Part shown: piece by piece, positions 17,654-26,479 of the stretch
Position numbering within the stretch: the stretch's first letter is position 1
Layout of the letters: every line of letters starts with the position of its first letter
Assembly: GCA_028285265.1 (NCBI GenBank)
Contig: JANQPX010000057.1
Location: 53,339-117,338 of the forward strand
DNA length: 64,000 bases
Direction of reading: 5' to 3'
Origin: Geminicoccaceae bacterium
Lineage (GTDB): Bacteria; Pseudomonadota; Alphaproteobacteria; Geminicoccales; Geminicoccaceae
The notes under the pieces: model-generated
The model's database searches: none
Told to the model about the DNA's origin: nothing
Seen by the model: only the letters and a program-made list of their open reading frames with translations
Translations under genes and position numbers: made by a program

Positions 17654-18517
17654 TTAATCCCTTCGTCCACAATAGCGCTTGCCAATGACGGCAGCCTCTT
17701 CCGTTGCAGCACCGATCCGCACGCCTTCATCGAGGCGCGTCTCGACCGTCGCTGGTGTAACGACATCAAGAAAGGCGACGTTGGCTTGATCGCATGCCGC
17801 TTTCACAACACGACGCGCATCCTGCATCTCATCAGGATAGGGTGGATCATGCGCCTCGCGATGACCAAAGGACATGCCCATATCGCCCGGACCCCATTCG
17901 GCAAGTGCAATACCTGGCACCGAGATGCATGCGTCGGCAACGTCTAGGCAGCCTTTGTCTTCGAGTTTGAGACCTAGCATCAGTTCGCCATGCGGATTGA
18001 GGGGCCAAACATCGGCTCGATCGAGATAGTCCGAGATCGAAACACCCCAAACAGCAGCGGCGCGCTCTTGCCCTCCCGAACCACGGCGGCCCTGCTCGAG
18101 ACCATGGCCAACGCCTGACATCTGGAAGGCGTAGCGCGCGGATTCGACAAAAGCGCGAACGGCATCGGGGCTTTTGACATGACAGAGCATCAAGCCGTGA
18201 ACGCCGGTCGCCAGCGCCTGTTTGATCATCCAGCTGTTGGTTCTAATCATGGCTTCGTCGCTGCCATCAGTCGGCAAGGTAACGATGACTGTAGGTGTCC
18301 GATGGCCGGTCGTCGTCGGTCCGGCTGCAATCAGCCCATCCATAAAAGCGGACAGACCGGGCATATCGAAGGGTAGATGCTCGAGATCAATGCAGAGATA
18401 GTCAGCCCAAGTAGATGCCTGGCGTTGACCGCTCTCAAAGCCGAGTTCGGTAACGCCGCTATAAAAGATCGGCTGGCCACGTTCCAGATATTCGACCGCG
18501 CGGTTGATTCTAGCCAC
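17654..18517 (-). CDS. HpcH/HpaI aldolase family protein
   Basis: A 287-residue class II pyruvate-type aldolase that would cleave 2-keto-3-deoxy or hydroxy acids to pyruvate plus an aldehyde. YLCIDLEHLPFD and the metal/substrate segment EWGPGDMGMSFG are family features. The GTG at 18517 is chosen: AGGGAGG stands six bases upstream, whereas the longer frame start at 18553 has no such site. It is the first gene of a leftward operon with the GH5-like protein and the hydroxyacid dehydrogenase, and it diverges from the ABC uptake genes, so both sets probably share regulation. Confidence 0.85.
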   Translation of the reverse strand: MARINRAVEYLERGQPIFYSGVTELGFESGQRQASTWADYLCIDLEHLPFDMPGLSAFMDGLIAAGPTTTGHRTPTVIVTLPTDGSDEAMIRTNSWMIKQALATGVHGLMLCHVKSPDAVRAFVESARYAFQMSGVGHGLEQGRRGSGGQERAAAVWGVSISDYLDRADVWPLNPHGELMLGLKLEDKGCLDVADACISVPGIALAEWGPGDMGMSFGHREAHDPPYPDEMQDARRVVKAACDQANVAFLDVVTPATVETRLDEGVRIGAATEEAAVIGKRYCGRRD

Positions 18518-18697
18518 ACAATTCCTCCCTGATCGGTCGATGATCGATATCACATGGATTGTTTAGAGCTCCAACCGTGTTGATCAACGTCTCATAAAGC
18601 ACTAGCCTTTCTTGAATAACGAATCGACGGCCATCGAGCCGAGACTGGATCGGAAACAAGATCCGGTAAAGATGACGATTCAACATCAGGGAGAGAA

Positions 18698-20026
18698 ATG
18701 ATGAAGAAGGATGGCGTTAACAAACCCGCAACGACTAAGGGAAGCGGGCTAAGCCGGAGGCAATTTGCGCAGAACACAGCGCTGACTGGCGCTGCCTTTG
18801 CCGCGGCATCGTTCCTTGGAGGTCAAGCGCCGGCGATCGCGCAAGCCCGCAAACTCCATTACCTCCAGTGGTCGAGCTTTATCGGCGATGCCGATCCGGA
18901 AATCAGCCGCCAAGCCGAAGAGTTCACAAAAGCGACGGGCGTCGACGTCACTGTCGAATTCATCAATCAGAACGACATGGCCGCACGGATTACCGCCGCA
19001 ATTGAGAGTGGCAGCGGTGCAGACGTCATTCAGATGAACGCCAATCAACCGCATCTCTATGCAAGCGGGCTGGCTGATCATAGCGATCTATTCGGTGAAA
19101 TGGGCGGTGGTGATTTCTACGACTGGGCCTCCGGCGCCGTCACAGTCGATGGCGTGCCGCGAAGCATCCCACTCTTCAATATCGGTAATGCCGTTGTTTA
19201 TCGGAAGGACATCTTCGAAGAACTTGGCCTCAGCGTTCCGAATACTTGGGAAGAGTATTTGACCGTCGGCCAGGCGCTCAAAAACGCCAATCTCCCGGTT
19301 GGCCAGACTTTGGGACACACCTTCGGCGATGCGCCGACATTTGCTTATCCGCTGATGTGGAGCTATGGCGGGCAGGAAGTGGATGAGAGCGGCAATGTGG
19401 TGATCAATTCACCGGAAACCCTTGCTGCACTCGAGTTTGCCGCGCGGTTCTGGGAAGCTGCCTGCGACCCAGGTGGCCTGGCTTGGGACGATGGCTCGAA
19501 CAATCGAGCGTTCCTCGGTCAGACCATCGGTGCAACATTAAATGGCGCCAGCATCTATTTCGTGGCGCGTCGTGATGAGGACAAATACCCAGGTTTTGCC
19601 GATAATCTCGACCACTTCCTCAACCCTGAGGGACCGAACGGTCGCTATCACTTTGTCGGTCCTCGTTCGCTCAGCATCATGGAGTATTCGGAACAAAAGG
19701 AGGCTGCTGCCGAGTTGATCCGTCACTTCGCTGCAGACGAAAACTTCGATGCCTTCATGAATGTGAACAAGGGCTATGTACAGGGTTCGTTGCCCAAGTG
19801 GGAAGGCCATTCGATCTGGGAGTCCGACCCAGCTCTCACGATCTATAAAGACAATCCGAAGTACGGCAGAACGTCCGGTTTTGCTGGACCTTGGAACCGG
19901 GCGTCAGGTGAAGCCCAAGAGAAATACATCATCGTCGACATGTTTGCCCGCGCGGTCCAAGGCGAAGCGCCGGAAGAGGCTGCTGCTTGGGCAGAACAGG
20001 AGCTCAAAAACGTTTACGACGCCTAA
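18698..20026 (+). CDS. ABC sugar transporter solute-binding protein (Tat-exported)
   Basis: A family-1 extracellular solute-binding protein of 442 residues. The N-terminus has a twin-arginine signal, LSRRQFAQNTALTGAAF, ending near AIAQA, so the protein is exported folded. The body carries the typical cluster-1 pattern of a sugar or oligosaccharide binder (DVTVEFINQNDMAARI, ADVIQMNANQPHLYA). The ATG follows CAGGGAGAG. It delivers substrate to the two downstream permeases. Two strong hairpins separate it from them, which fits the usual excess of binding protein over membrane subunits. Confidence 0.92.
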   Translation: MMKKDGVNKPATTKGSGLSRRQFAQNTALTGAAFAAASFLGGQAPAIAQARKLHYLQWSSFIGDADPEISRQAEEFTKATGVDVTVEFINQNDMAARITAAIESGSGADVIQMNANQPHLYASGLADHSDLFGEMGGGDFYDWASGAVTVDGVPRSIPLFNIGNAVVYRKDIFEELGLSVPNTWEEYLTVGQALKNANLPVGQTLGHTFGDAPTFAYPLMWSYGGQEVDESGNVVINSPETLAALEFAARFWEAACDPGGLAWDDGSNNRAFLGQTIGATLNGASIYFVARRDEDKYPGFADNLDHFLNPEGPNGRYHFVGPRSLSIMEYSEQKEAAAELIRHFAADENFDAFMNVNKGYVQGSLPKWEGHSIWESDPALTIYKDNPKYGRTSGFAGPWNRASGEAQEKYIIVDMFARAVQGEAPEEAAAWAEQELKNVYDA

Positions 20027-20049
20027 GCAAACGGCACCTGACGTTTGCT
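20026..20049 (+). promoter_or_regulatory. Intercistronic hairpin 1
   Basis: Perfect 8-bp stem AGCAAACG (20026-20033) and CGTTTGCT (20042-20049) with an 8-base loop, starting at the last base of the binding-protein stop. With no T-run it is more likely a stabilising or processing hairpin than a terminator. Confidence 0.5.
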
Positions 20050-20061
20050 AGGCTTTCGATC

Positions 20062-20097
20062 TGCGGCGGGAACGGCTTAATGGCTATTCCCGTCGCA
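20062..20097 (+). promoter_or_regulatory. Intercistronic hairpin 2
   Basis: An 11-bp stem, TGCGGCGGGAA (20062-20072) against TTCCCGTCGCA (20087-20097), with a single G-T wobble and a 14-base loop. It sits 12 bases after hairpin 1 and about 40 bases before the first permease. Such paired structures between a binding-protein gene and its permeases usually protect the upstream mRNA from 3' decay. Confidence 0.55.
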
Positions 20098-20137
20098 AAT
20101 TCGGCATTGACCCTGGGAGGCCGAGCCAGAATGAAGC

Positions 20138-21148
20138 GTGATTGGGCAACCCATGTCCGCTGATATGGCAGAAGTTCAAGCATCACGCGCAGCGCGCCCG
20201 ATGTCACTGCTCGATCGGCTCAAGGAAGCACTCGAAGACGAACGTGTCCTCGGTTATGTGCTCCTCACTCCCGCCTTTCTCTTGATCCTTGTTTTCATTG
20301 CCTATCCCTTCGTTCTCGGGATCTGGATGTCCCTGACCGATAAGCTTGTCGGCCAGCCCGGTGAATTTGTCGGCCTTGAAAATTACCGAAGGCTCTTCTC
20401 ATCGGACATATTTTGGACGGCGTTCTGGAACACGCTGTTCTTTACAACCATGGCCACAATCTTCAAAGCCGCGCTCGGCATGTGGCTTGCCGTCCTCCTG
20501 AACAGAAAATTCCGCTTCGCGCGTATCACGCGTGCCGGCATCTTGCTGCCATTCATCGTGCCCACCGTTCTGAGCACGCTGGCCTGGCTCTGGATGTTCG
20601 ATGCGACGTTCAGCGTCTTTAATTGGATCCTGCGTTGGCTCTGGCAGATGGAGCTGAGCCTGGCAGGTTTTGTCATTAAGGAAAACTGGGGATTCTTTCG
20701 CGGTCCTCTTTGGCTCGGCGATGGCGATTGGGCTATGTTTTCCATCATTCTGGTCAATGTCTGGCGCGGTCTCCCATTCTTCGCGATCTCGTTCCTTGCA
20801 GGCCTCCAGACGATTCCGCCCGAGCTTTATGATGCTGCGGATATCGATGGTGCGACCGGCTGGAAGAAATTCTGGCATGTAACGCTGCCGATGATTAAGC
20901 CGGTTGCCATTGTGGTGGTCGTCTTTTCGATCGTTATCACGTTCGCCGACTTCCAGCTTGTCTGGATTTTGACCCGAGGTGGGCCCAACAACGAGACTCA
21001 CTTGCTCGCCACGCTCGCCTACCAGACCGGCATGATCTCAAGCAATATTGGTCAAGGAGCGGCGATTGCTCTCTTCATGTTGCCGATCCTCGCCATGGTG
21101 ATCGTCTTCCAGCTCTGGTACCTCAAGCGAGAAGGGCTGAGCAAATGA
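20138..21148 (+). CDS. ABC sugar transporter permease (MalF/UgpA type)
   Basis: A 336-residue inner-membrane permease with six predicted helices after a hydrophilic N-terminus. The EAA loop that contacts the ATPase is present, beginning PPELYDAADIDGATGWKKF. It pairs with the following MalG-type permease to import the ligand of the upstream binding protein. The GTG at 20138 is used; the ATG at 20153 (MSADMAEV) is an alternative and neither has a convincing ribosome-binding site. No ATPase gene follows, so a shared ATPase elsewhere must energise it. Confidence 0.92.
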   Translation: MIGQPMSADMAEVQASRAARPMSLLDRLKEALEDERVLGYVLLTPAFLLILVFIAYPFVLGIWMSLTDKLVGQPGEFVGLENYRRLFSSDIFWTAFWNTLFFTTMATIFKAALGMWLAVLLNRKFRFARITRAGILLPFIVPTVLSTLAWLWMFDATFSVFNWILRWLWQMELSLAGFVIKENWGFFRGPLWLGDGDWAMFSIILVNVWRGLPFFAISFLAGLQTIPPELYDAADIDGATGWKKFWHVTLPMIKPVAIVVVVFSIVITFADFQLVWILTRGGPNNETHLLATLAYQTGMISSNIGQGAAIALFMLPILAMVIVFQLWYLKREGLSK

Positions 21149-21320
21149 TCGCCAATGCGTCGAGCCTGATAAGCTGTTCCGGACGCAACAACCGCACGAC
21201 CGAAACAGAGCACGCTCCGCCGGTCTTTCGACCACACGATCTGTCCTCCAGGCCAAATGCGCCTTGGACCTTGTCGACGCTGCAACCTCTTGGCATGGCG
21301 CCCATGAGTGGGGGGCTCGC

Positions 21321-22169
21321 ATGAACAACATGGTCGGTGAAACCTATTACAAGCGGTTGATGGTCTTTTATATTCCGCTTTTCATGTTCGTTTTTGCGAT
21401 GTTGTTTCCATTCCTTTGGATGTTCATCACGTCAATCAAGCCGGATCCGGAGCTTTATAACCCGCGTCTATCGCCCTTTATTGTGCGCGAGCCAACACTG
21501 GAACATTGGGAGGCGCTGTTCACCGGAACCCTCTTTTGGGATTGGACCATCAATACGCTTTGGGTTGCCGTCGCTTCCACCGCGGTTTCGCTTTTTGCTG
21601 GCGTCCTCGCGGGATACGCTTTATCGCGCTTCGTGTTTCCGGGCTCGACGGTTTTCGGCATCGCCATTTTTGTCACCTACCTCGTACCGCCGACCCTGCT
21701 GTTTATCCCCCTAACGGGCGTTGTGTCGTGGATGGGGATGACCGATACATCCTGGTCGCTCATCTTTACCTATCCAACATTTCTAGTGCCATTCTGTACC
21801 TGGCTGTTGATGGGGTACTTCGCGACGATTCCGAAGGAACTGGAAGAATGCGCGCGCATCGACGGCGCGTCACGTATCCAGGCCATGATCTACATCATCG
21901 TGCCTCTTGCTATTCCCGGCATTCTATCGGCGGGAATCTTCGCATTCACTCTATCCTGGAATGAATTCTTGTACGCGCTGGTTTTCATTCACTCACCAGA
22001 AAACAAGACCATTCCTGTCGGCGTGACTTCGGAGTTAATCAAGGGCGATGTCTTCTTCTGGGGGTCATTGATGGCCGGCGCCCTCTTCGGTTCGGTTCCG
22101 GTTGCCGTCGTGTACTCATTCTTCGTCGAGTACTACGTCTCGGGGATGACGGGCGCTGTCAAAGGCTGA
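21321..22169 (+). CDS. ABC sugar transporter permease (MalG/UgpE type)
   Basis: A 282-residue permease with six helices and the EAA motif PKELEECARIDGASRIQAM. The ATG at 21321 is chosen because GGGGGG lies just upstream and MNNMVGETYYKRLMVFYIP is a normal N-terminus; the frame stays open 57 bases further upstream. It is separated from the MalF-type gene by about 170 bases, a wide gap for such a pair. It completes the membrane part of the importer. Confidence 0.92.
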   Translation: MNNMVGETYYKRLMVFYIPLFMFVFAMLFPFLWMFITSIKPDPELYNPRLSPFIVREPTLEHWEALFTGTLFWDWTINTLWVAVASTAVSLFAGVLAGYALSRFVFPGSTVFGIAIFVTYLVPPTLLFIPLTGVVSWMGMTDTSWSLIFTYPTFLVPFCTWLLMGYFATIPKELEECARIDGASRIQAMIYIIVPLAIPGILSAGIFAFTLSWNEFLYALVFIHSPENKTIPVGVTSELIKGDVFFWGSLMAGALFGSVPVAVVYSFFVEYYVSGMTGAVKG

Positions 22170-22518
22170 TGACGATCAAGCGCTGCGTGACGGGTCCGTG
22201 AAGACCAAAGCTGCAAAAGCAGAACTGATACCGGAACGATGAGCAATCAGCCGGTCGAGATGGTCGTGGCGGTCTCGGATACCAAGACATCTCTCGTCAT
22301 TCACACCCATCAAAACCGAGAACGGCCCAGATCGTCGATGATGCCTTGCCCCGAAGCGGGAGCCGAGATCTCACGTCCGGCCCCGGTGATTAAAGGTCAC
22401 GACTGTTGGCGACATTCAGGGTTGTTATCATCCCCGAGAAATCGCAGCTAAGCGGGCGAACATGGCTGGGAGTGAACACAAGTTCGCTCTCGCTTGCGAT
22501 CACTCCACATGCCATTTG
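22170..22518. other. Noncoding gap, nothing recognised
   Basis: Lies between the convergent permease and MttB-like genes. The small open frames show no protein-like pattern and I find no strong hairpin. An ATP-binding subunit, expected here for the transporter, is absent. Confidence 0.5.
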
Positions 22519-24045
22519 CTATGCGGCCACGCCACCGGCTTCGCGCCGTTTAGCAATGAAGGCGTCCAGCTCGTCGCTGATTGCTGGATCAAGCGGAGGG
22601 GGTTGGTAGCCTGCAAGCAGTTCGCTCACCAAGCGGCTCGCATGATCGACGGTCAGGGGCTGACCAGCTTCGTCCCAAGACTCAAAATTCCGCCAATCGG
22701 AGAGAAGGGGTGGGTAGAACGCCGTTTCGAAGCGGGCGAGTGTGTGTGCCGACCCGAAGAAGTGGCCGCCTGGTCCAACTTCACGGATCGCTTCCAGTCC
22801 GAGCGTGTCGTCATTCACTTCCAGCGGTAGAAGAAAGTCGGTCATCATTTGTAGAAGTTCGGCGTCGATGACCATCTTTTCGAAGGACGCGGTCAAGCCT
22901 CCTTCCATCCAGCCGGCAGCGTGTTTGATCATGTTGCCATGGGCCATGACCGCGGGCCATAGAGACATCATCGCCTCATAGGCAGCCTGGCTGTCAACGC
23001 CATTGGCGGCGTTTACGCCAGAGGTGCGATACGGCACGCCAATCCTACGCGCCAACTGGCCTCCAGCGATGACAGCTTTCGCATACTCAGGCGTGCCAAA
23101 TGCAGGTGCGCCAGACTTCATGTCGACATTTGAGGTGAAACCGCCATACATCACCGGGCAGCCGGCCTTGACGATTTGTGCGAAGGTGATACCTGCAAGC
23201 GCTTCGGCATGCTGTTGCGCAAGCGCCCCTGCGATTGTCGCCGGCGCCATGGCGCCAGAAAGGGTAAACGGGGTAATGATCATACACTGATTTCTTGTCG
23301 CCATCTCGATCATACCCTCAATCATTGGACCATCGAGACGCAACGGCGAGCTGGTGTTGATCACCGTGGTTAAGCTGGGTTCTCGGCAAAACTGTTCGTC
23401 GCTTATCCCGCGGGCAATCCTCGCTATCTCGAGCCCATCGAGAATGCGAGCGCGACCCAGAGAATAGGCGTGGTAAAGCTTGTCGGACAGGCGAACAAAG
23501 CTCGCTAGGCAATCGAGATGGCGGGTTGAAGGCTCGAGATCAACCGGCTCAACTGGATAGCCGCCAAAGAGATGGATGCAATTGAGCGTCTGCCCCAGAC
23601 GAAGAAGATTATCAAAATCCTGCTTGTTGCCTGGCCGTCGGCCTCCGGATGCGTCAGAAACATTCGGTGGACTCGACACCGCGCCGAACGTCAGCCAGCT
23701 CCCGCCAATTTCAAGATTATGGGCCGGGTTGCGCGCATAGAGTTTGTAGCGGGATGGTGCCTTGGCAACACTCTCCTGAATGAGCGCGCGATCGAAGCGG
23801 ATTCGATCGGTGCCGGCTTCGTGATCGGCGCCAGCAGCTTTAAGGATGTCATGGGCACGGGGATGAAGAAAATCCATCCCAATTTCTTCGAGGATCGTGA
23901 GCGCTGCGTTTTCGATGGCAGATAAGCCGGCCTCATCGAGAATCTCTAGCGGTGGGAAGGGGTTCTTAATTTGGCGCCAGGGCCGTTGATTGACCCCACT
24001 AGAACGATCGCGCCGATCCCGATTTCTCCGTCCTGACCTCGCCAT
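22519..24045 (-). CDS. MttB-family (non-pyrrolysine) methyltransferase
   Basis: A 508-residue member of the trimethylamine methyltransferase superfamily. Bacterial members of this type lack the pyrrolysine codon and demethylate quaternary amines such as glycine betaine onto a corrinoid protein. I see a single uninterrupted frame with the family segments ENAALTILEEIGMDFLHP near the N-terminus and a central barrel (NGVDSQAAYEAMMSLWP). The first 30 residues are basic and Arg-rich. No corrinoid protein or corrinoid:THF methyltransferase gene is adjacent, so a partner elsewhere or another acceptor is required. It is convergent with the sugar ABC genes. Confidence 0.85.
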   Translation of the reverse strand: MARSGRRNRDRRDRSSGVNQRPWRQIKNPFPPLEILDEAGLSAIENAALTILEEIGMDFLHPRAHDILKAAGADHEAGTDRIRFDRALIQESVAKAPSRYKLYARNPAHNLEIGGSWLTFGAVSSPPNVSDASGGRRPGNKQDFDNLLRLGQTLNCIHLFGGYPVEPVDLEPSTRHLDCLASFVRLSDKLYHAYSLGRARILDGLEIARIARGISDEQFCREPSLTTVINTSSPLRLDGPMIEGMIEMATRNQCMIITPFTLSGAMAPATIAGALAQQHAEALAGITFAQIVKAGCPVMYGGFTSNVDMKSGAPAFGTPEYAKAVIAGGQLARRIGVPYRTSGVNAANGVDSQAAYEAMMSLWPAVMAHGNMIKHAAGWMEGGLTASFEKMVIDAELLQMMTDFLLPLEVNDDTLGLEAIREVGPGGHFFGSAHTLARFETAFYPPLLSDWRNFESWDEAGQPLTVDHASRLVSELLAGYQPPPLDPAISDELDAFIAKRREAGGVAA

Positions 24046-24247
24046 GTTCGGAAGCCTCTCTTATGTCTGGTGTAACGGCAGTGCTTATCTCGTCTACCAC
24101 TGCCAAGCGAGTGATAATCGTGTTGTCGCAGGCTGGCATCATCCGGTCGCCTGGTGGCAAGCTTGGCAAGCCTTCCCATTTGATCCTACGCTGACGTGGT
24201 GCTCAAGGTCCAATGATCCCGGCAAGGCTTGCTCCCAGAGGTAGCCA

Positions 24248-24469
24248 TTGATCGATCTTCCGTCTCCTTGCATAGGTGTCTGTACGCTGGATCAGGTGAC
24301 CAAGCGTTGCCTTGGCTGCATGCGCACAGCCGACGAGATCGCGCGCTGGCCTCATGCGAACCATGATGAGCGTCTGGAAATCCTAAACGCATTGCGGCAG
24401 CGTCGACGGGCTGCAGGAGTCACGAGCGAGGCCGATAGTCGGCCTCGTCGACGGGCAAGACGGCGTTAA
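24248..24469 (+). CDS. DUF1289 small cysteine-motif protein
   Basis: A 73-residue protein with the DUF1289 signature: PCIGVCTLDQ, then KRCLGCMRTADEIARWP. The four cysteines probably bind zinc or an iron-sulfur cluster. The C-terminus is very Arg-rich (PRRRARRR), which suggests nucleic-acid contact. The start is a TTG with CCCAGAGG shortly upstream. DUF1289 proteins have no agreed function. It stands alone between the MttB-like and SLC13-type genes. Confidence 0.85.
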   Translation: MIDLPSPCIGVCTLDQVTKRCLGCMRTADEIARWPHANHDERLEILNALRQRRRAAGVTSEADSRPRRRARRR

Positions 24470-24574
24470 GGACTGGGGGCGATCTTCCAAGCTCTAGTCA
24501 ATCTGGCCTGCTCTGGAATGCCAGCGCATGGCCTGCCGACACCTGGCGTCGCTATTCTAAGAACGCGTTCGCAT

Positions 24575-26350
24575 CTATCCTGTCCAGACCCACATAATCA
24601 TGGGCACGGCGGTCACGAGAATAACCAAATCCATTGGTAGGCCGAGCCGCCAGTAATCGCTGAACTGATAGCCCGCGGGGCCCATGACGAGTGTGTTGGA
24701 CTGGTGGCCAATCGGCGTCAAATAGGGTGATGCTGCGCCCACCGCAATCGCCATCAACAAGGCATCGACCGGAAGATTTAGGGTTGACGCCAGGCCGATT
24801 CCGATCGGCGCCATCAAGACAGCGGTTGGTGTATTGTGGATAAGATCGGACAGCACCATCGAGCTTGCCATGATCAGGGCGAGGAGGGCCCAAAGGGGTA
24901 AATCGCCCGCGACAAAGGCGACTCCTTCGGCGATCAAACGTGTCGCTCCTGTCGTTTCCAAGGCTTCGCCAATTGGAATCAGGCTGGCGAGGAGCACGAT
25001 GACTGGCCACTCAATATTGGCATACACTTCACGAGCTGGGATCGACCCGCTTATCACCATGGCAGCGACCGCGCCGACAAACGCAAGTTGTGCTGGTGCA
25101 AGACCGAGGGCTACGGTCATGACAGCGATCGCAAAGATCCCGAGTGGCAACAGAGATAGCCGCGTCGGCTGTTGGTTGAATCCGCGTTCGGCAAGAGGCA
25201 GGCAACCGAGCATCGGGAGGATCTTCTCAAGGGTCTCTTGGCGTCCCTGTAGAAGTAGGACATCGCCGATCTGAAAGCTGACACGAGCGAGTCGAGCAGC
25301 GGGTGGATGACCCTTTCTCGCCATAGCGAGCAAGTTGACGCCGTAGGTTTCATGCATGCGCAGCCGGCGCATCGATCGCCCTTCGATCGGTGCTTTAGGC
25401 ATGACCATCGCCTCAACGAGAATGACGTCGTCCGATGTTAATGCCGCCTTGCTGACGTCAGCATCATCGAAGGAAATCAAACCGCTCTGTTCCAGCAGGG
25501 GCCGGAGTGCGAGTGGGTCGCCTTGAATGATGAGGACGTCGCCCGCCTTCAGACAATCCCTACCTTCCGGGGCCAGTTGGGTTCCGCTATCACGAATGAG
25601 TGACATCACCGTGGCCTCGTTATCGCAGATCTCCTCGACGCGTTTGATGGTCGCACCAACCAGCGGTGACGACGGTTGTAGCCTTGCCTCGATTAGATAG
25701 CTGCTGAGGCGGAAGCGGTCGCCGACAGGCTTTCGACGGTTGCGCGATGGCAGGAGCCGTCTGCCAAAAAGAGCCATGAAGCCAAGGCCCATCACCGCCA
25801 CAGGCAGGCCAACCATGGTAAAATCAAACATGCCGAAGGACGACCCGACGGCATCGCCGCGCGCGGCTGCGATGACGATATTGGGAGGCGTACCGATCAA
25901 TGTGACTAAGCCACCAAGGAGGCTTGCAAAAGAAAGCGGCATCAACACGACAGACGGCGCAATGCCACGTCGTTCGGCATTGCGCACGGCCACCGGCAGC
26001 ATAAGGGCTAGCGCGCCAACATTGTTCATGAACGCTGAGAGACCGGCGGTCACGGATGCTGTAAGAACTGTTTCTCGCCAAGCGCGTTGGCCGAGCGAAG
26101 CGATCGCTTTTGCCATGTGATCAACGATTCCTGAACGCTGCAAAGCATGGCTCATGACAAGAACGGCAGCCACCGTGATGACCGCGGGATGGCCAAAACC
26201 AAGGAATGCGCGGTCGGCTGGGACGACGCCCGCTCCGATCGAAGCCATCAATGCAAGCACCGCGACAATGTCGTATCGCCAGCGGTTTGAGATGAAGAGC
26301 GCCATGGTGGTGGCAAGAATGAGCACCACGATGCCGCTGTCGCCGATCAA
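24575..26350 (-). CDS. SLC13/DASS-type permease with two RCK_C domains
   Basis: A 591-residue inner-membrane protein with about ten helices. Helical blocks at both ends carry the ArsB/CitT-like features NNVGALALMLPVAV, TLIGTPPNIVIAAA and PTAVLMAPIG. They enclose two TrkA-C (RCK_C) regulatory domains in the middle loop (about residues 210-380; GDVLIIQGDPLALRPLL and GDVLLLQGRQETLEKIL). Related proteins transport dicarboxylates, sulfate or other anions with sodium. The substrate cannot be told. It is transcribed away from the divergent Ppx/GppA gene. Confidence 0.9.
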   Translation of the reverse strand: MIGDSGIVVLILATTMALFISNRWRYDIVAVLALMASIGAGVVPADRAFLGFGHPAVITVAAVLVMSHALQRSGIVDHMAKAIASLGQRAWRETVLTASVTAGLSAFMNNVGALALMLPVAVRNAERRGIAPSVVLMPLSFASLLGGLVTLIGTPPNIVIAAARGDAVGSSFGMFDFTMVGLPVAVMGLGFMALFGRRLLPSRNRRKPVGDRFRLSSYLIEARLQPSSPLVGATIKRVEEICDNEATVMSLIRDSGTQLAPEGRDCLKAGDVLIIQGDPLALRPLLEQSGLISFDDADVSKAALTSDDVILVEAMVMPKAPIEGRSMRRLRMHETYGVNLLAMARKGHPPAARLARVSFQIGDVLLLQGRQETLEKILPMLGCLPLAERGFNQQPTRLSLLPLGIFAIAVMTVALGLAPAQLAFVGAVAAMVISGSIPAREVYANIEWPVIVLLASLIPIGEALETTGATRLIAEGVAFVAGDLPLWALLALIMASSMVLSDLIHNTPTAVLMAPIGIGLASTLNLPVDALLMAIAVGAASPYLTPIGHQSNTLVMGPAGYQFSDYWRLGLPMDLVILVTAVPMIMWVWTG

Positions 26351-26479
26351 GATGGTCTCTCTCCTGTCGTCACTACAACTCCTGGGCTGTCGGGTTGTCG
26401 CGGCTAGTCAGTCTGCAATTCGCTCTATATAAGGCGCATAGACAGCGGTTGTCGGGTAGCAAAGAACACCTAGCGCAGA

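Noticed and set aside
22239..22451. 70-codon frame between permease and MttB-like gene
   Set aside because: No family pattern and no ribosome-binding site; treated as chance.
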